Shown piece by piece: positions 42,619 to 52,479 of a stretch of DNA of 52,479 nt. The DNA lies in contig DASTAY010000053.1 of assembly GCA_035712345.1 (NCBI GenBank), positions 1 through 52,479 of the forward strand. Direction: 5' to 3'. The position numbers were made by a program, and so were the translations under genes. The first letter of the stretch is position 1; the number at the start of each line of letters is the position of its first letter. Origin of the DNA: VRUE01 sp035712345. GTDB lineage: Bacteria; Actinomycetota; Thermoleophilia; Solirubrobacterales; 70-9. The notes below the pieces were generated by a model, which saw only the letters and a list, made by a program, of their open reading frames with translations, ran no database searches and was not told the origin of the DNA.

Positions 42619-44472
42619 ATGTGTGGGATCTGTGGCGTGGCCGGGCCTGGTGCGGACGTCGAGGCGGTGCGGCGGATGAACTCGCTGCTCGTCCATCGCG
42701 GGCCCGACAGCGAAGGCGTCTTCGCGGACGAGGGGGTGGCGCTGGCGATGCGGCGCCTCTCGATCATCGACCTCGAGCACGGCGACCAGCCGATCTCCAA
42801 CGAGGACGGCAGCGTCAGCGTCGTCCAGAACGGCGAGATCTACAACCACCGCGAGCTGCGCCGTGAGCTCGAGTCCCGCGGCCACCGCTTCCGCACCGCC
42901 TCGGACACCGAGGTCCTCGTCCACCTCTACGAGGAGCACGGCGAGGGCTTCGCCGAGCGCCTGCGGGGGATGTTCGCGATCGCGATCTGGGACGCTCGCG
43001 AGCGGCGGCTCCTCCTCGCCCGCGACCGCTTCGGGATCAAGCCGCTCTACTACCGGCTGCGCGACGGGGAGCTCTCCTTCGCCTCCGAGCTCAAGGCGCT
43101 GATCGAGCAGCCGGGCTTCTCGCGTGAGATCGACCCCCGCGCCGTCGCCGCCTATCTCGCCTTCAACTCGATCCCGGCGCCGTTGACGATCTTCGCCGAG
43201 GCCCGCAAGCTGCCTACCGGCACGCTGGCGGTCTGGCGCGAGGGCGAGCTGAGCCGGCGGCGCTACGCGCGGCCGGCGCCCGTCCCCGCGAGCGAGGCGA
43301 GGCGCGGGCCCGCCGGCGAGCTGGCCGCAGAGCTGCGCGAGACCTTGCGCGATTCGGTCCGCGCCCACCTCCTCGCCGACGTGTCGGTAGGGGTGCTGCT
43401 CTCCGGCGGGGTCGACTCGGCAGGCATCGTCGCCCTCGCCGCCGGTGAGCAGGCCGCGCCGGTGAAGACCTTCTCGGTCGGCTTCGAGGAGGCGAGCTTC
43501 GACGAGCTCGAGCGGGCGCGACTGGTCGCCCGGCGCTACGGCACCGACCACCACGAGATCGTCCTGCGTCCCGACGCGGTCGAGCTCTTCCCCAAGCTGG
43601 TCGAGGCCTTCGACGAGCCCTTCGGCGACTCCTCGGCGCTGCCGACCTACCTCGTCTCCGAGTTGGCCGCCGGCGAGGTCAAGGTCGCCCTCTCGGGCGA
43701 GGGCGGGGACGAGCTCTTCGGCGGCTACTACACCTACGTCGCCGACCTGCTGGCGCCGCGGGTCGGCCGGCTCGCCGCCCTCGCGGCGCCGCTGATCGAG
43801 CGACTGCCGAGCTCCGACGGCAAGGCCAGCTTCGACTACAAAGCCAAGCGCTTCGCCCGCGGCGCCGCGCTGCCGCCGCTGGAGCGCCACCACGCCTGGA
43901 AGGAGATCTTCTCGCCGCAGGGCCAGGCCGCGCTGATGGGTCGCCGCTTTCCCGGTTGGGACCCGCTCGACCTCTACCGCGAGCGCTATGCGGAGACCCC
44001 CGGCGCCGAGCCGCTGGCCCGGCTGCAGGACGTCGACCTCGGCATCTACCTGGTCGACGACCTGCTGGTCAAGACCGACCGCTCGAGCATGGCCCACTCC
44101 CTCGAGCTGCGCGTCCCCTTCCTCGACAACGAGGTGGCGGCGATCGCGCTCGGCCTGGCGACGCCGCTGAAGGTGCGTGGGACGGCGAAGAAGCGCCTGC
44201 TGCGTCAGGCCCTGGCGCCGCTCCTGCCGAGGGAGGTTCTGCGCGGTCCCAAGCAGGGCTTCTCGATCCCGGTCGCCGCCTGGCTGCGCGGCCCGCTGCA
44301 GGCCTTCGCCCGCGAAACGCTCAGCGCCGCGACGCTCTCCCGCCAGGGCTGGCTCGACCCCGCCACGGTCGCCGGCCTGCTCGACGACCACTGCGCCGGC
44401 CGCGAGGACCTCAGCCGCCAGCTCTGGGGGCTGATCGCCTTCACGCTCTGGTTCGACAGGTACGCGAACTAG
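42619..44472 (+). CDS. asnB: Asparagine synthase (glutamine-hydrolysing)
   Basis: 617 residues from ATG 42619, which places the nucleophile at Cys2 (MCGICGVAGPG) as required after Met removal; an earlier in-frame start would bury it. The glutaminase domain has HRGPDSEGVF and SVVQNGEIYNHRELR. The synthase domain has the PP-loop VLLSGGVDSAGIVALA and SGEGGDELFGGYY. It may make asparagine, but AsnB homologues in polysaccharide clusters often amidate other carboxyls, and its neighbours here are a sugar transferase and a WecA-like enzyme. It is 9 bp before the next gene. Confidence 0.93.
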   Translation: MCGICGVAGPGADVEAVRRMNSLLVHRGPDSEGVFADEGVALAMRRLSIIDLEHGDQPISNEDGSVSVVQNGEIYNHRELRRELESRGHRFRTASDTEVLVHLYEEHGEGFAERLRGMFAIAIWDARERRLLLARDRFGIKPLYYRLRDGELSFASELKALIEQPGFSREIDPRAVAAYLAFNSIPAPLTIFAEARKLPTGTLAVWREGELSRRRYARPAPVPASEARRGPAGELAAELRETLRDSVRAHLLADVSVGVLLSGGVDSAGIVALAAGEQAAPVKTFSVGFEEASFDELERARLVARRYGTDHHEIVLRPDAVELFPKLVEAFDEPFGDSSALPTYLVSELAAGEVKVALSGEGGDELFGGYYTYVADLLAPRVGRLAALAAPLIERLPSSDGKASFDYKAKRFARGAALPPLERHHAWKEIFSPQGQAALMGRRFPGWDPLDLYRERYAETPGAEPLARLQDVDLGIYLVDDLLVKTDRSSMAHSLELRVPFLDNEVAAIALGLATPLKVRGTAKKRLLRQALAPLLPREVLRGPKQGFSIPVAAWLRGPLQAFARETLSAATLSRQGWLDPATVAGLLDDHCAGREDLSRQLWGLIAFTLWFDRYAN

Positions 44473-44475
44473 CCT
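44470..44475 (+). promoter_or_regulatory. TAGCCT box 6 nt before the WecA-like gene
   Basis: The TAG is the asnB stop codon itself; the hexamer is 6 nt before ATG 44482. Same geometry as the other recurrent boxes; chance overlap with a stop codon must be considered here. Confidence 0.3.
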
Positions 44476-44481
44476 GAGGCG

Positions 44482-45738
44482 ATGTCGGCCCCCCTCGAAG
44501 CGCTCCTCGCCTTCCTCCTGGCCGCGGTCGTCACCGTGCTCCTGGTGCGCCCGGCGATGCGGCTTGCCCGGCGCGTCGGCGCGATCGACGTTCCCGGACC
44601 GCGCTCGCTGCACGAGGCGCCGACGCCGAAACTCGGCGGCCTCGCGATCCTCGCCGGGGCGCTGAGCGCGGGCCTGATCTGGCTGCCCTGGGACGCCGAG
44701 ACCCGTTCGATCCTCGTCGGCGCGATCGTCATCACGGCGGTCGGCATGCTCGACGACATCTACGACCTCGGTGCGGCGACCAAGCTGGTCGGGCAGACCG
44801 TCGCCGTCGTCATCCCGGTCACGGCCGGGGTCACGGTCGAAAGCTTCACCTTCCCGTTCCTCGGCCAGGTCAATCCCGGCTCGGTCGAGCTGCTCGCGCT
44901 GCCGGGCAGCGGCACGATCTCGCTCGGCGACGTCGGCACCGTGATCGGGATCGTCGCCGTGATCAACGTGATCAACCTGATCGACGGGGTCGACGGGCTG
45001 GCCGCCGGGGTCTGCTCGATCTCGGGTGTCGCGCTCGCCGTCATCGCGCTCTCGCTCGAGCGCAATGCGGCGGGCATCCTGGCGGCGCTCACCGCGGGCG
45101 CCGCGCTCGGCTTCCTCCGCGACGGCTTCCCGCCGGCGAAGACCTTCATGGGGGACACGGGCTCCAACCTGCTCGGCTTCCTGCTCGGCGTGGTCGCGGT
45201 TCAGGGAGCGCTGAAGACGAACGCCGTCATCGCCCTCTTCCTGCCGCTGATCATCCTGGCCGTGCCGATCCTCGACACCGGTTTCGTCGTCGCCAAGCGG
45301 CTCAAATACCGGCGGCCGATCTACCGGGCCGACCGCTGGCACTTCCACCACCGCATGGCCGACATCGGCTTCTCTCAACGGCGCACCCTGGCCTACCTCT
45401 ACGGCTGGACCTTCGTGATGGCCGCCGTGGCTCTCGCGCTGCGCTTCGTCCCCTACAGCGACAACCACGGCCATTTCAACGCCTTCTGGACCGCGGTTAT
45501 GGCGGTCTTCGGCCTGCTCGCCCTTGCCGCCAGCGTCTACCTGGTCGAGGTGCTGGAGATCCTCAACCTGCGCCGCCTGCGCCTGCGCCAGCTCGTCACC
45601 GTCCGCCGCGACTCGGGTCGCCCCGTGCCCGGCCCCGAGCAGGTCGACCTCGCCGTGGCCCGCGAGCTGGAGACCGGCAGCTTCCCGGCCGTCGACCCCG
45701 AGACCGGTGAGTTCGAGGCGGTCGAGCCGGACCGCTAG
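44482..45738 (+). CDS. WecA/MraY-family polyprenyl-phosphate N-acetylhexosamine-1-phosphate transferase
   Basis: 418 residues with about 11 TM helices. Family motifs are GMLDDIYDLGAATKLVGQ (paired Asp), NVINLIDGVDGLAAG, FMGDTGSNLLGFLLG and the His box DRWHFHHRMADIGFSQ. It makes polyprenyl-PP-GlcNAc (or similar) for surface polymers; in mycobacteria the equivalent gene (Rv1302, wecA) at this same location starts arabinogalactan linker synthesis. A hydrophilic C-terminal tail of about 45 residues is an extension. It is followed by the atp operon. Confidence 0.92.
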   Translation: MSAPLEALLAFLLAAVVTVLLVRPAMRLARRVGAIDVPGPRSLHEAPTPKLGGLAILAGALSAGLIWLPWDAETRSILVGAIVITAVGMLDDIYDLGAATKLVGQTVAVVIPVTAGVTVESFTFPFLGQVNPGSVELLALPGSGTISLGDVGTVIGIVAVINVINLIDGVDGLAAGVCSISGVALAVIALSLERNAAGILAALTAGAALGFLRDGFPPAKTFMGDTGSNLLGFLLGVVAVQGALKTNAVIALFLPLIILAVPILDTGFVVAKRLKYRRPIYRADRWHFHHRMADIGFSQRRTLAYLYGWTFVMAAVALALRFVPYSDNHGHFNAFWTAVMAVFGLLALAASVYLVEVLEILNLRRLRLRQLVTVRRDSGRPVPGPEQVDLAVARELETGSFPAVDPETGEFEAVEPDR

Positions 45739-45806
45739 GACTTTGTGCGAGGTTGTGACAAGGGGCACGAACTGGCTCTAGAAAGCGGATCGTCGGCCCT
45801 TTCGGC

Positions 45807-45812
45807 TATAGT
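45807..45812 (+). promoter_or_regulatory. Candidate -10 (TATAGT) for the atp operon
   Basis: TATAGT lies in the 109-bp gap between the WecA-like gene and the atpI-like gene, about 35 nt before its ATG. No good -35 is recognised at the usual distance. Confidence 0.4.
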
Positions 45813-45847
45813 CGCTCGTCCGCTTGCTCTACCGAGTCGAGCGAATT

Positions 45848-46222
45848 ATGTCTCCTCCCAAGCATGTCGATCTCCTGGTGCTAGCCGCCGCCCTCGCCGT
45901 GTTCGCACTCGGGGGGCTGTCCCTGCTCGGCTACGCGGTGGCCGCCGCCGCCTGGCTCGCCCAGCGGGGAGTCCAGGTGCTGGCGCAGCGTCGAGTCGCG
46001 GCCGAGCTCGCCGCCGGCAACCGCCAGCGGGCGATGGGAATCGTCGCCGGCACCAGCCTCGGCCGGGTCTGGCTGATGGTCACCGCGGTGCTGCTCGGTG
46101 GCCTCGTCGAGCGCGAGGCCGGCCTCTCCGCCGCGGTCCTCCTGCTCGCGCTCTTCACGATCTCCTTCGCCGCCCAGGGGATCGCCCACCTGTTCGCACC
46201 GGAAGGGGAGACGGTGTCGTGA
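45848..46222 (+). CDS. AtpI-like small membrane protein at the head of the atp operon
   Basis: 124 residues from ATG 45848; a TTG at 45824 could add 8. It has four hydrophobic segments in two hairpins (LLVLAAALAVFALGGLSLLG, VWLMVTAVLLGGLV and LSAAVLLLALFTISFAA). Its place before atpB and its size match the AtpI/Rv1303 position. AtpI proteins help assemble the c-ring or import Mg2+. Sequence similarity cannot be confirmed by eye. The stop overlaps the atpB GTG (GTGA), coupling translation. Confidence 0.6.
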   Translation: MSPPKHVDLLVLAAALAVFALGGLSLLGYAVAAAAWLAQRGVQVLAQRRVAAELAAGNRQRAMGIVAGTSLGRVWLMVTAVLLGGLVEREAGLSAAVLLLALFTISFAAQGIAHLFAPEGETVS

Positions 46223-47127
46223 GCACCAAGGCCAAAGCCTTCATCGGCCTCGGCAGCTACCTGGCGGTGGCGATCCTGATGCTGCTGATCTTCGGCAACG
46301 CCGGCAAGAACGAAGCATTCCAGCCGCAGAACGAGTTCAAGCTCGAACCCTGGCTCTCGATCCATCTCGGCAGCGTCGACCTCAGCATCAACAAGGCGGT
46401 GCTCTACCTGGTCCTGGCGAGCGCGCTGACGATCTTCGTCATGACCTGGATCTCGCGCCGCATGACGGAGAAGCCCAACCGGGTGCAGACCGCGGTCGAG
46501 GTCGGTTACGACCTGACCAGGAACAACATCACCGGCGGCAACCTCGACCACGCCACCGCGGCGCGCTGGTTCCCCTTCCTCGGCGCGCTCTTCTTCTTCA
46601 TCTGGTTCTCGAACATGATCGGTTTCCTGCCGCTGCCGATCAACACCGAGCACACGGTCGACATCTTCGGCTTCCAGCTCCCCGCCTTCGCCCTCTACGC
46701 GGCGACCGCCAACCTCTCGATCCCGTTGGTCCTGACCCTGGTCGTCTGGGTCTCCTACCACGTCGAAGGGATCCGCGCCCAGGGCTTCGTCGCCTACTTC
46801 GCGAGCTGGCTGCCCCCCGGCCTGGAGGACATGAACCCGGTCGGCAAGGCGTTCATCTTCGGGATCGAGGCGATCTCCCACCTCGCCCGCCTGATCTCGC
46901 TCTCGGTGCGACTCTTCGCCAACATGCTCGCCGGCCACCTGCTGCTGCTCTTCATGGGCGGCGGCTTGGCGGTGCTGCTCGGGATCGCGGCGCTCGGCGC
47001 CCTCACCTTCCCGCTCGCCTTCTTCTTCTTCGTGTTGGAGCTTGGCCTGATCGCCACGCTTCAGGCCTTTATCTTCTCGATCCTCACCGCGATCTACATC
47101 GGCGGAGCGACCGCCGCGAGCCACTAA
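46219..47127 (+). CDS. atpB: ATP synthase F0 subunit a
   Basis: 302 residues from GTG 46219, which overlaps the preceding stop. The essential Arg of the proton channel is in LISLSVRLFANMLAGHLLLL, and the C-terminal helix FVLELGLIATLQAFIFSIL is diagnostic. The N-terminal extracytoplasmic part contains EPWLSIHLGSVDLSINKA. It forms the proton half-channels against the c-ring. Confidence 0.95.
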   Translation: MSTKAKAFIGLGSYLAVAILMLLIFGNAGKNEAFQPQNEFKLEPWLSIHLGSVDLSINKAVLYLVLASALTIFVMTWISRRMTEKPNRVQTAVEVGYDLTRNNITGGNLDHATAARWFPFLGALFFFIWFSNMIGFLPLPINTEHTVDIFGFQLPAFALYAATANLSIPLVLTLVVWVSYHVEGIRAQGFVAYFASWLPPGLEDMNPVGKAFIFGIEAISHLARLISLSVRLFANMLAGHLLLLFMGGGLAVLLGIAALGALTFPLAFFFFVLELGLIATLQAFIFSILTAIYIGGATAASH

Positions 47128-47167
47128 CGACCGAATCGGTCACCTAGAAAAGGAGCGTTGTTCACAA

Positions 47168-47434
47168 ATGGACCTGTCCCCCGTAGTCGCCGCGATCTCC
47201 GACGAAGGGATCGAATCGGCCGGCAAGGCAATCGCCCTCGGTGTGGGCGCCGGCCTCGGCTCGATCGGCGCCGGCATCGGCATCGGCTTCATCTTCGGCA
47301 AGGAGATCGAGTCCGTCGCCCGCCAGCCCGAGATGAAAGACGAGCTGCAGAGCATCCGTTGGCTCGGCTTCGCGCTGACCGAGGCGGTCGCCTTCTACAC
47401 CTTCATCTTCGGCCTGATCGCCTTCTTCCTCTAG
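47168..47434 (+). CDS. atpE: ATP synthase F0 subunit c
   Basis: 88 residues in two TM helices. Helix 1 has the tight-packing glycine pattern GVGAGLGSIGAGIGIGF, the loop is ARQPEM, and helix 2 has the proton-carrying E72 in FALTEAVAFYTF. The ion-binding sequence looks H+-type rather than Na+-type: the glutamate neighbours are Ala-Val rather than the Gln/Ser-Thr set. AAGGAG lies upstream of the ATG. Confidence 0.95.
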   Translation: MDLSPVVAAISDEGIESAGKAIALGVGAGLGSIGAGIGIGFIFGKEIESVARQPEMKDELQSIRWLGFALTEAVAFYTFIFGLIAFFL

Positions 47435-47444
47435 GCCGGTCGAC

Positions 47445-48026
47445 GTGGATCTGATCGGCCACATAGCGGGGCTCGTCCCCCTCGCCGCGGAGTCGGGCTC
47501 CGAAGAAGGCGGCAGCTTCCTCGTATCGCCGGGCCTCGGCCTGATGATCTGGACGCTGGTCCTCTTCCTCTTCACCATGTGGGTGCTGAGCAAGCTCGCC
47601 TTCCCGAAAATCCAGGAAGCGCTCGACAAGCGCGCGAAAGCGATCAGCGAGTCGATCGAGGCGGCCGAAAGGCAGCGCAAGGAGTCCGACGAGCTGCTCG
47701 AGGAGTACCGCGGCCGGCTGGCCGAGGCGCGCGAGCAGGCCGACGACATCATGGCCCGGGCGCGCAAGGCGGCCGAGACCGCCGAGGCCGAGGCGACCGC
47801 CGCGGGCAGGGAGAAACGCGAGGAGCTGGTCTCCGCGGCGAAGCGCGACATCGAAGCCGAGACGCGGCGCTCGTTGGAGCAGATCCGCCGCGAGGTCGCT
47901 GATCTGACCGTGCTGGCGACGGAGAAGGTCACCCGCAAGACGCTCACCGCCGAGGACCAGCGCCGCCTGGTCGAGGAGGCGCTGAGCGAGGTCGACTTCA
48001 CGAGCCTGTCGGGAGCGGAGAGCTAG
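47445..48026 (+). CDS. atpF: ATP synthase F0 subunit b
   Basis: 193 residues from GTG 47445, 10 bp after atpE. One N-terminal TM segment (about 30-50, LGLMIWTLVLFLFTMWVLSK), then a long charged coiled coil rich in Glu/Ala/Arg that forms the peripheral stalk. It is of normal single-b length, not fused to delta as in mycobacterial atpFH. Confidence 0.93.
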   Translation: MDLIGHIAGLVPLAAESGSEEGGSFLVSPGLGLMIWTLVLFLFTMWVLSKLAFPKIQEALDKRAKAISESIEAAERQRKESDELLEEYRGRLAEAREQADDIMARARKAAETAEAEATAAGREKREELVSAAKRDIEAETRRSLEQIRREVADLTVLATEKVTRKTLTAEDQRRLVEEALSEVDFTSLSGAES

Positions 48027-48030
48027 TCCG

Positions 48031-48564
48031 ATGCAGGACCCCGCCCGCGTATACGCCGAGGCCCTCTTCGAGGTGGCCAGGGACAAGGACAGGCTCGATC
48101 CGATCGGCGAGGGCCTGACGCAGTTCGCCGACGCCGTCGACGCGAGCCGGGACCTGCAGGTCTTCCTCTTCAGCCCGCACTTCACCTCGGCCGAGAAGTC
48201 CGACGGCCTGCGGCGGGCCGTCAGCGGCGCCGAGCCGGAGCTGGTCAACTTCCTCGAGCTGCTGATCGAGAAGCACCGCATGCCCGAGGTCTTCCGCATC
48301 CGCCGCGAGTTCGAGGAGCTGTGGAAGAAGGAGAAGCGGCGCATCGACGTCACCGTCACCAGCGCCGCCGAGCTCGACCCCGCGGTGGTCGAGAAGATCG
48401 GTGGCGAGATCGAGCGCCAGACCGGTCAGAAGGTCGATCTGGCCAGCCGCGTCGACGAGGAGATCCTCGGCGGCATCGTCTTGCAGGTAGGCAACATGGT
48501 GCTCGACGCGAGCATCCGCAGTCGCTTGGAGAAACTTCGAAAGAGCGTCGCCCAGGCGGCGTAA
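48031..48564 (+). CDS. atpH: ATP synthase F1 subunit delta
   Basis: 177 residues, 4 bp after atpF. OSCP/delta pattern: DPARVYAEALFEVARDKDRL near the start, VNFLELLIEKHRM, and the C-terminal domain with VDLASRVDEEILGGIVLQVG. It links the top of F1 to the b stalk. It is a separate gene, unlike the fused b-delta of mycobacteria. Confidence 0.93.
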   Translation: MQDPARVYAEALFEVARDKDRLDPIGEGLTQFADAVDASRDLQVFLFSPHFTSAEKSDGLRRAVSGAEPELVNFLELLIEKHRMPEVFRIRREFEELWKKEKRRIDVTVTSAAELDPAVVEKIGGEIERQTGQKVDLASRVDEEILGGIVLQVGNMVLDASIRSRLEKLRKSVAQAA

Positions 48565-48583
48565 GGAGGCATAGAGCACCCCA

Positions 48584-50230
48584 ATGGAGATCAAGCCCGA
48601 CGAGATCGCATCGATTCTGCGCGAGCGGATCGAGGGACTGGACACCGGCAGCGCCGACCTCTCCGAGGTCGGGACCGTGCTGTCCGTCGCCGATGGGATC
48701 GCCCGCATCCACGGCCTCGACAACTGCATGGCGCTGGAGATGCTCGAGCTGGCGCATGGCGTCACCGGCCTCGCTCTCAATCTCGAGGAGGACAACGTCG
48801 GCGCCGTCCTCTTCGGCGAGTGGGACAAGATCGTCGAGGGAGACACGGTCAAGCGCACCGGTCACCTGCTGCGGATCCCTGTCGGCGAGGAGCTGCTCGG
48901 CCGCCTGGTCGACCCGCTCGGCCGCCCGCTCGACGACAAGGGCGAGGTCGCGACCACGCAGACCCGCCCGGCCGAGTTCAAAGCGCCCGGCGTGGTCGAG
49001 CGCCAGCCGGTGACCGAGCCGGTGCAGACCGGGCTGATGTCGATCGACGGGATGATCCCGATTGGCCGCGGCCAGCGAGAGCTGATCATCGGCGATCGCC
49101 AGACCGGCAAGACGGCGATCGCGATCGACACGATCATCAACAACCGCGACAAGGACATGATCTGCATCTACGTCGCGATCGGCCAGCGGATGTCGACCGT
49201 CGTCCAGCTGAAGGAGGTGCTGGAGGAGAACGGCGCGATGGAGAACACGATCATCGTCGCCGCCCCCGCCGACGAGGCCGCCCCGATCAAGTTCATCGCC
49301 CCCTACGCGGGCTGCGCGATGGGCGAGCACTTCCTCTACAACGGCAAGCACGCCCTCTGCGTCTACGACGACCTGACCAAGCACGCCTACGCCTACCGGC
49401 AGATGTCGCTGCTGTTGCGGCGTCCGCCCGGCCGCGAGGCGTACCCGGGCGACGTCTTCTACCTGCACTCGCGCCTGCTCGAGCGGGCGGTGAAGCTGAA
49501 CGACGAGCTCGGCGGCGGCTCGCTGACGGCGTTGCCGATCATCGAGACCCAGGCGTCGGACGTCTCCGCCTACATCCCGACCAACGTGATCTCGATCACC
49601 GACGGCCAGATCTTCCTCGAGTCCGATCTGTTCAACTCGGGCGTGCGGCCCGCGATCAACGTCGGCATCTCGGTCTCGCGGGTGGGCGGCAACGCGCAGA
49701 CCAAGGCGATGAAGAAGGTCGCCGGAAAACTGCGCCTCGACCTCTCCCAGTACCGCGACCTGGAGGCTTTCGCCCAGTTCGGCTCCGAGCTCGATCCCGA
49801 GACGCAGAAAACCCTTAACCGCGGCGAACGGCTGGTCGAGCTGCTCAAGCAGAAAGAGCGCGAACCGCTCGAGATGGCAGATCAGGTCGCCGCGATCTAC
49901 TCCGGCACCGGCGGCTACCTCGACCGGATCAAGACCGAGCGGGTCGGTGAGTTCCTCCGGGACCTGAAGCTCCACCTCCACACGGAGGAGAAGGAGCTGC
50001 TGGGCCGGATCGCCGAGAGCGGCAAGCTCGAGGAGGCCGACGAGGAGGCGCTCGGCAAGTCGATCGCCGACTTCGTCGACGATTTCGGGCCCGACTTCGA
50101 CGAGCACGGCGACCCGCTCGAGGCGGGCGAGTCCGACCGCATCCGCTCCGAGGAGGAGCGCGCGAAGCCGGGCCGCACCGCGGAGGTCGAGGGCGCCGAG
50201 GACGGCGAGAAGGAGGCTGCTCCCGCTTAG
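48584..50230 (+). CDS. atpA: ATP synthase F1 subunit alpha
   Basis: 548 residues; an AAGGAGG is 14 nt upstream. The P-loop is GDRQTGKTA (residues 170-178), and the conserved Arg region reads NVGISVSRVGGNAQTKAMKK. After the normal end near residue 500 there is an acidic/charged tail of roughly 45 residues (ending EDGEKEAAPA), longer than the E. coli subunit (513). Actinobacterial alpha subunits often carry such tails, which in mycobacteria restrain ATP hydrolysis; a similar role is inferred. Confidence 0.96.
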   Translation: MEIKPDEIASILRERIEGLDTGSADLSEVGTVLSVADGIARIHGLDNCMALEMLELAHGVTGLALNLEEDNVGAVLFGEWDKIVEGDTVKRTGHLLRIPVGEELLGRLVDPLGRPLDDKGEVATTQTRPAEFKAPGVVERQPVTEPVQTGLMSIDGMIPIGRGQRELIIGDRQTGKTAIAIDTIINNRDKDMICIYVAIGQRMSTVVQLKEVLEENGAMENTIIVAAPADEAAPIKFIAPYAGCAMGEHFLYNGKHALCVYDDLTKHAYAYRQMSLLLRRPPGREAYPGDVFYLHSRLLERAVKLNDELGGGSLTALPIIETQASDVSAYIPTNVISITDGQIFLESDLFNSGVRPAINVGISVSRVGGNAQTKAMKKVAGKLRLDLSQYRDLEAFAQFGSELDPETQKTLNRGERLVELLKQKEREPLEMADQVAAIYSGTGGYLDRIKTERVGEFLRDLKLHLHTEEKELLGRIAESGKLEEADEEALGKSIADFVDDFGPDFDEHGDPLEAGESDRIRSEEERAKPGRTAEVEGAEDGEKEAAPA

Positions 50231-50250
50231 CGCGGACGGGCTTCTAGACC

Positions 50251-51171
50251 ATGGCCTCGCAGAAGGACGTCAAGAACCGCATCGCGTCGATCAAGAACAT
50301 CAACAAGATCACGCGGGCGATGGAGATGGTCGCCGCGGCGCGACTGCGCCGGGCCGAGCAGCGGATCGAGGTGCTGCGCCCCTACGCGCAGGGGATGCGC
50401 AAGCTCACCCGCCGCGCCGCCGAGCAGGCCGGCGGCCTGCCGCGCGTGCCGGTGCTGGTCGAGCGTGAGGAGGTCAAGCGGGTCGGCGTCGTCCTCGTCA
50501 CCGGCGACCGCGGCCTCGCCGGCGCCTTCAACACCAACGTGATCCGCGACGGCCTGCGGTTGCGCGACGAGCTGCGCGAGCAGGGCGCGGAGACGGCCTT
50601 CTCGGCGGTCGGCCGCAAGGGCGTCTCGGCGCTGACCTTCCGCAAGCAGGAGGTCCGCACCTCCTACGTCGGCTTCACCGACAGGCCGGGCTTCGCCAAC
50701 GCGCGCGAGATCGGCGAGGAGCTGACCGCCCGCTACGTCGACGAGGAGCTCGACCGCGTCGAGCTCGTCTACAACCACTACGTCTCGCCGCTGACTCAGC
50801 ACGTCTGGCGACAGACCCTGCTGCCGCTCCAGCAGGCCGACGTGATCGGGTCCGGCGCCGCCGAGGAGGAAGAGGACGCCGAGGAGACCGAGATCGAGAA
50901 GGCCCACAGCAAGGCGCTCTGGGAGTACGAGCCGGAGGCCGAGGACCTGCTCGCGGAGCTGATCCCGGAGTACGTCAACATCTCCGTCTACCGGGCCCTG
51001 CTCGAGTCGGCCGCCTCCGAGCTCGGGGCGCGGATGACCGCGATGCGCAACGCCGCGGAGAACGCGGAGACCATGATGGACGACCTCACCCTGGAGATGA
51101 ACCGGGCCAGGCAGGCCGAGATCACCCAGGAGATCCTCGAGGTAGTCGCCGGCGCCGAGGCGCTGGGCTAG
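50251..51171 (+). CDS. atpG: ATP synthase F1 subunit gamma
   Basis: 306 residues. The rotor ends are clear: N-terminal KNRIASIKNINKITRAMEMV and C-terminal RMTAMRNAAENAETMMDDLT. A central acidic insertion (about residues 207-225, GAAEEEEDAEETEIEKAHSK) sits where actinobacterial gamma subunits carry an extra loop. It turns inside the alpha3beta3 hexamer and couples proton flow to synthesis. Confidence 0.95.
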   Translation: MASQKDVKNRIASIKNINKITRAMEMVAAARLRRAEQRIEVLRPYAQGMRKLTRRAAEQAGGLPRVPVLVEREEVKRVGVVLVTGDRGLAGAFNTNVIRDGLRLRDELREQGAETAFSAVGRKGVSALTFRKQEVRTSYVGFTDRPGFANAREIGEELTARYVDEELDRVELVYNHYVSPLTQHVWRQTLLPLQQADVIGSGAAEEEEDAEETEIEKAHSKALWEYEPEAEDLLAELIPEYVNISVYRALLESAASELGARMTAMRNAAENAETMMDDLTLEMNRARQAEITQEILEVVAGAEALG

Positions 51172-51201
51172 AGACTTCAATTACGGAGAGAAAAGGAACC
51201 A

Positions 51202-52479
<1,278 letters not shown>

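Noticed and set aside
42586..45768. A 1060-codon open frame on the minus strand
   Set aside because: Antisense to asnB and the WecA-like gene; the composition (repeated Asp/Arg/Glu/Gln) is that of a shadow frame with no domain.
45824..45847. Longer TTG-started form of the atpI-like protein
   Set aside because: The extra residues LYRVERI are hydrophilic and precede a normal ATG; I kept ATG 45848 but cannot exclude the longer form.

Overview
The window is high-GC bacterial DNA, densely coded on both strands, with many GTG and TTG starts. The organism is most likely an actinobacterium, perhaps of the Thermoleophilia/Solirubrobacterales type; this is an inference from gene order and protein style, not from a marker gene. 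The strongest clue is the right half. From about 34.5 kb it follows the actinobacterial order rpmE - prfA - prmC - threonylcarbamoyl-AMP synthase - glyA - wecA-like - atpI-like - atpBEFHAGD, with extra cell-surface genes inserted. No rRNA, tRNA or CRISPR array was seen.

Layout. 0-2 kb: the 3' end of a GH57 alpha-glucan branching enzyme and a GT4 glucosyltransferase (glycogen or methylglucose-polysaccharide type). 2-3.1 kb: an XRE regulator and a VapBC toxin-antitoxin pair, each with a palindromic operator. 3.1-5.7 kb: a DrrAB-like ABC exporter and a hexapeptide acyltransferase. 5.7-11 kb: the mutase chaperone MeaB, a PRC-barrel protein, a Met/His-rich lipoprotein next to DipZ, and a two-component system. 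11-25.6 kb: a lipid and propionate catabolism block with acyl-CoA dehydrogenase, aldehyde dehydrogenase with an HxlR regulator, leucyl aminopeptidase, thiolase, a split methylmalonyl-CoA mutase, ETF beta and alpha, and ETF-quinone oxidoreductase. The two mutase genes are separated by a DUF559-type nuclease-like gene framed by direct repeats. 25.6-34.4 kb: small membrane proteins, an EamA-like protein carrying an in-frame palindrome, a three-gene glycoconjugate operon (DegT aminotransferase; an epimerase fused to an MGDG-synthase/MurG-like glycosyltransferase; a NodB deacetylase), a hydrolase/TetR pair and a membrane GGDEF cyclase. 34.4-52.5 kb: the translation and ATP synthase block, interrupted by DUF1385, a lysyl-oxidase-like protein, a DUF354 glycosyltransferase, a sugar-1-phosphate transferase and an asparagine synthase. 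The window ends inside atpD.

How it works together. Acyl-CoA dehydrogenase electrons would pass through EtfAB and ETF-QO into the quinone pool. Thiolase and methylmalonyl-CoA mutase (repaired by MeaB) finish even- and odd-chain degradation, and ATP synthase uses the resulting proton gradient.

The features most worth following up are the repeat-framed nuclease gene, the epimerase-glycosyltransferase fusion operon, a set of perfect hairpins (one pair with a covarying base pair, one inside a gene), and a recurrent TAG-N-CT box 6-10 nt before start codons that suggests widespread leaderless transcription.
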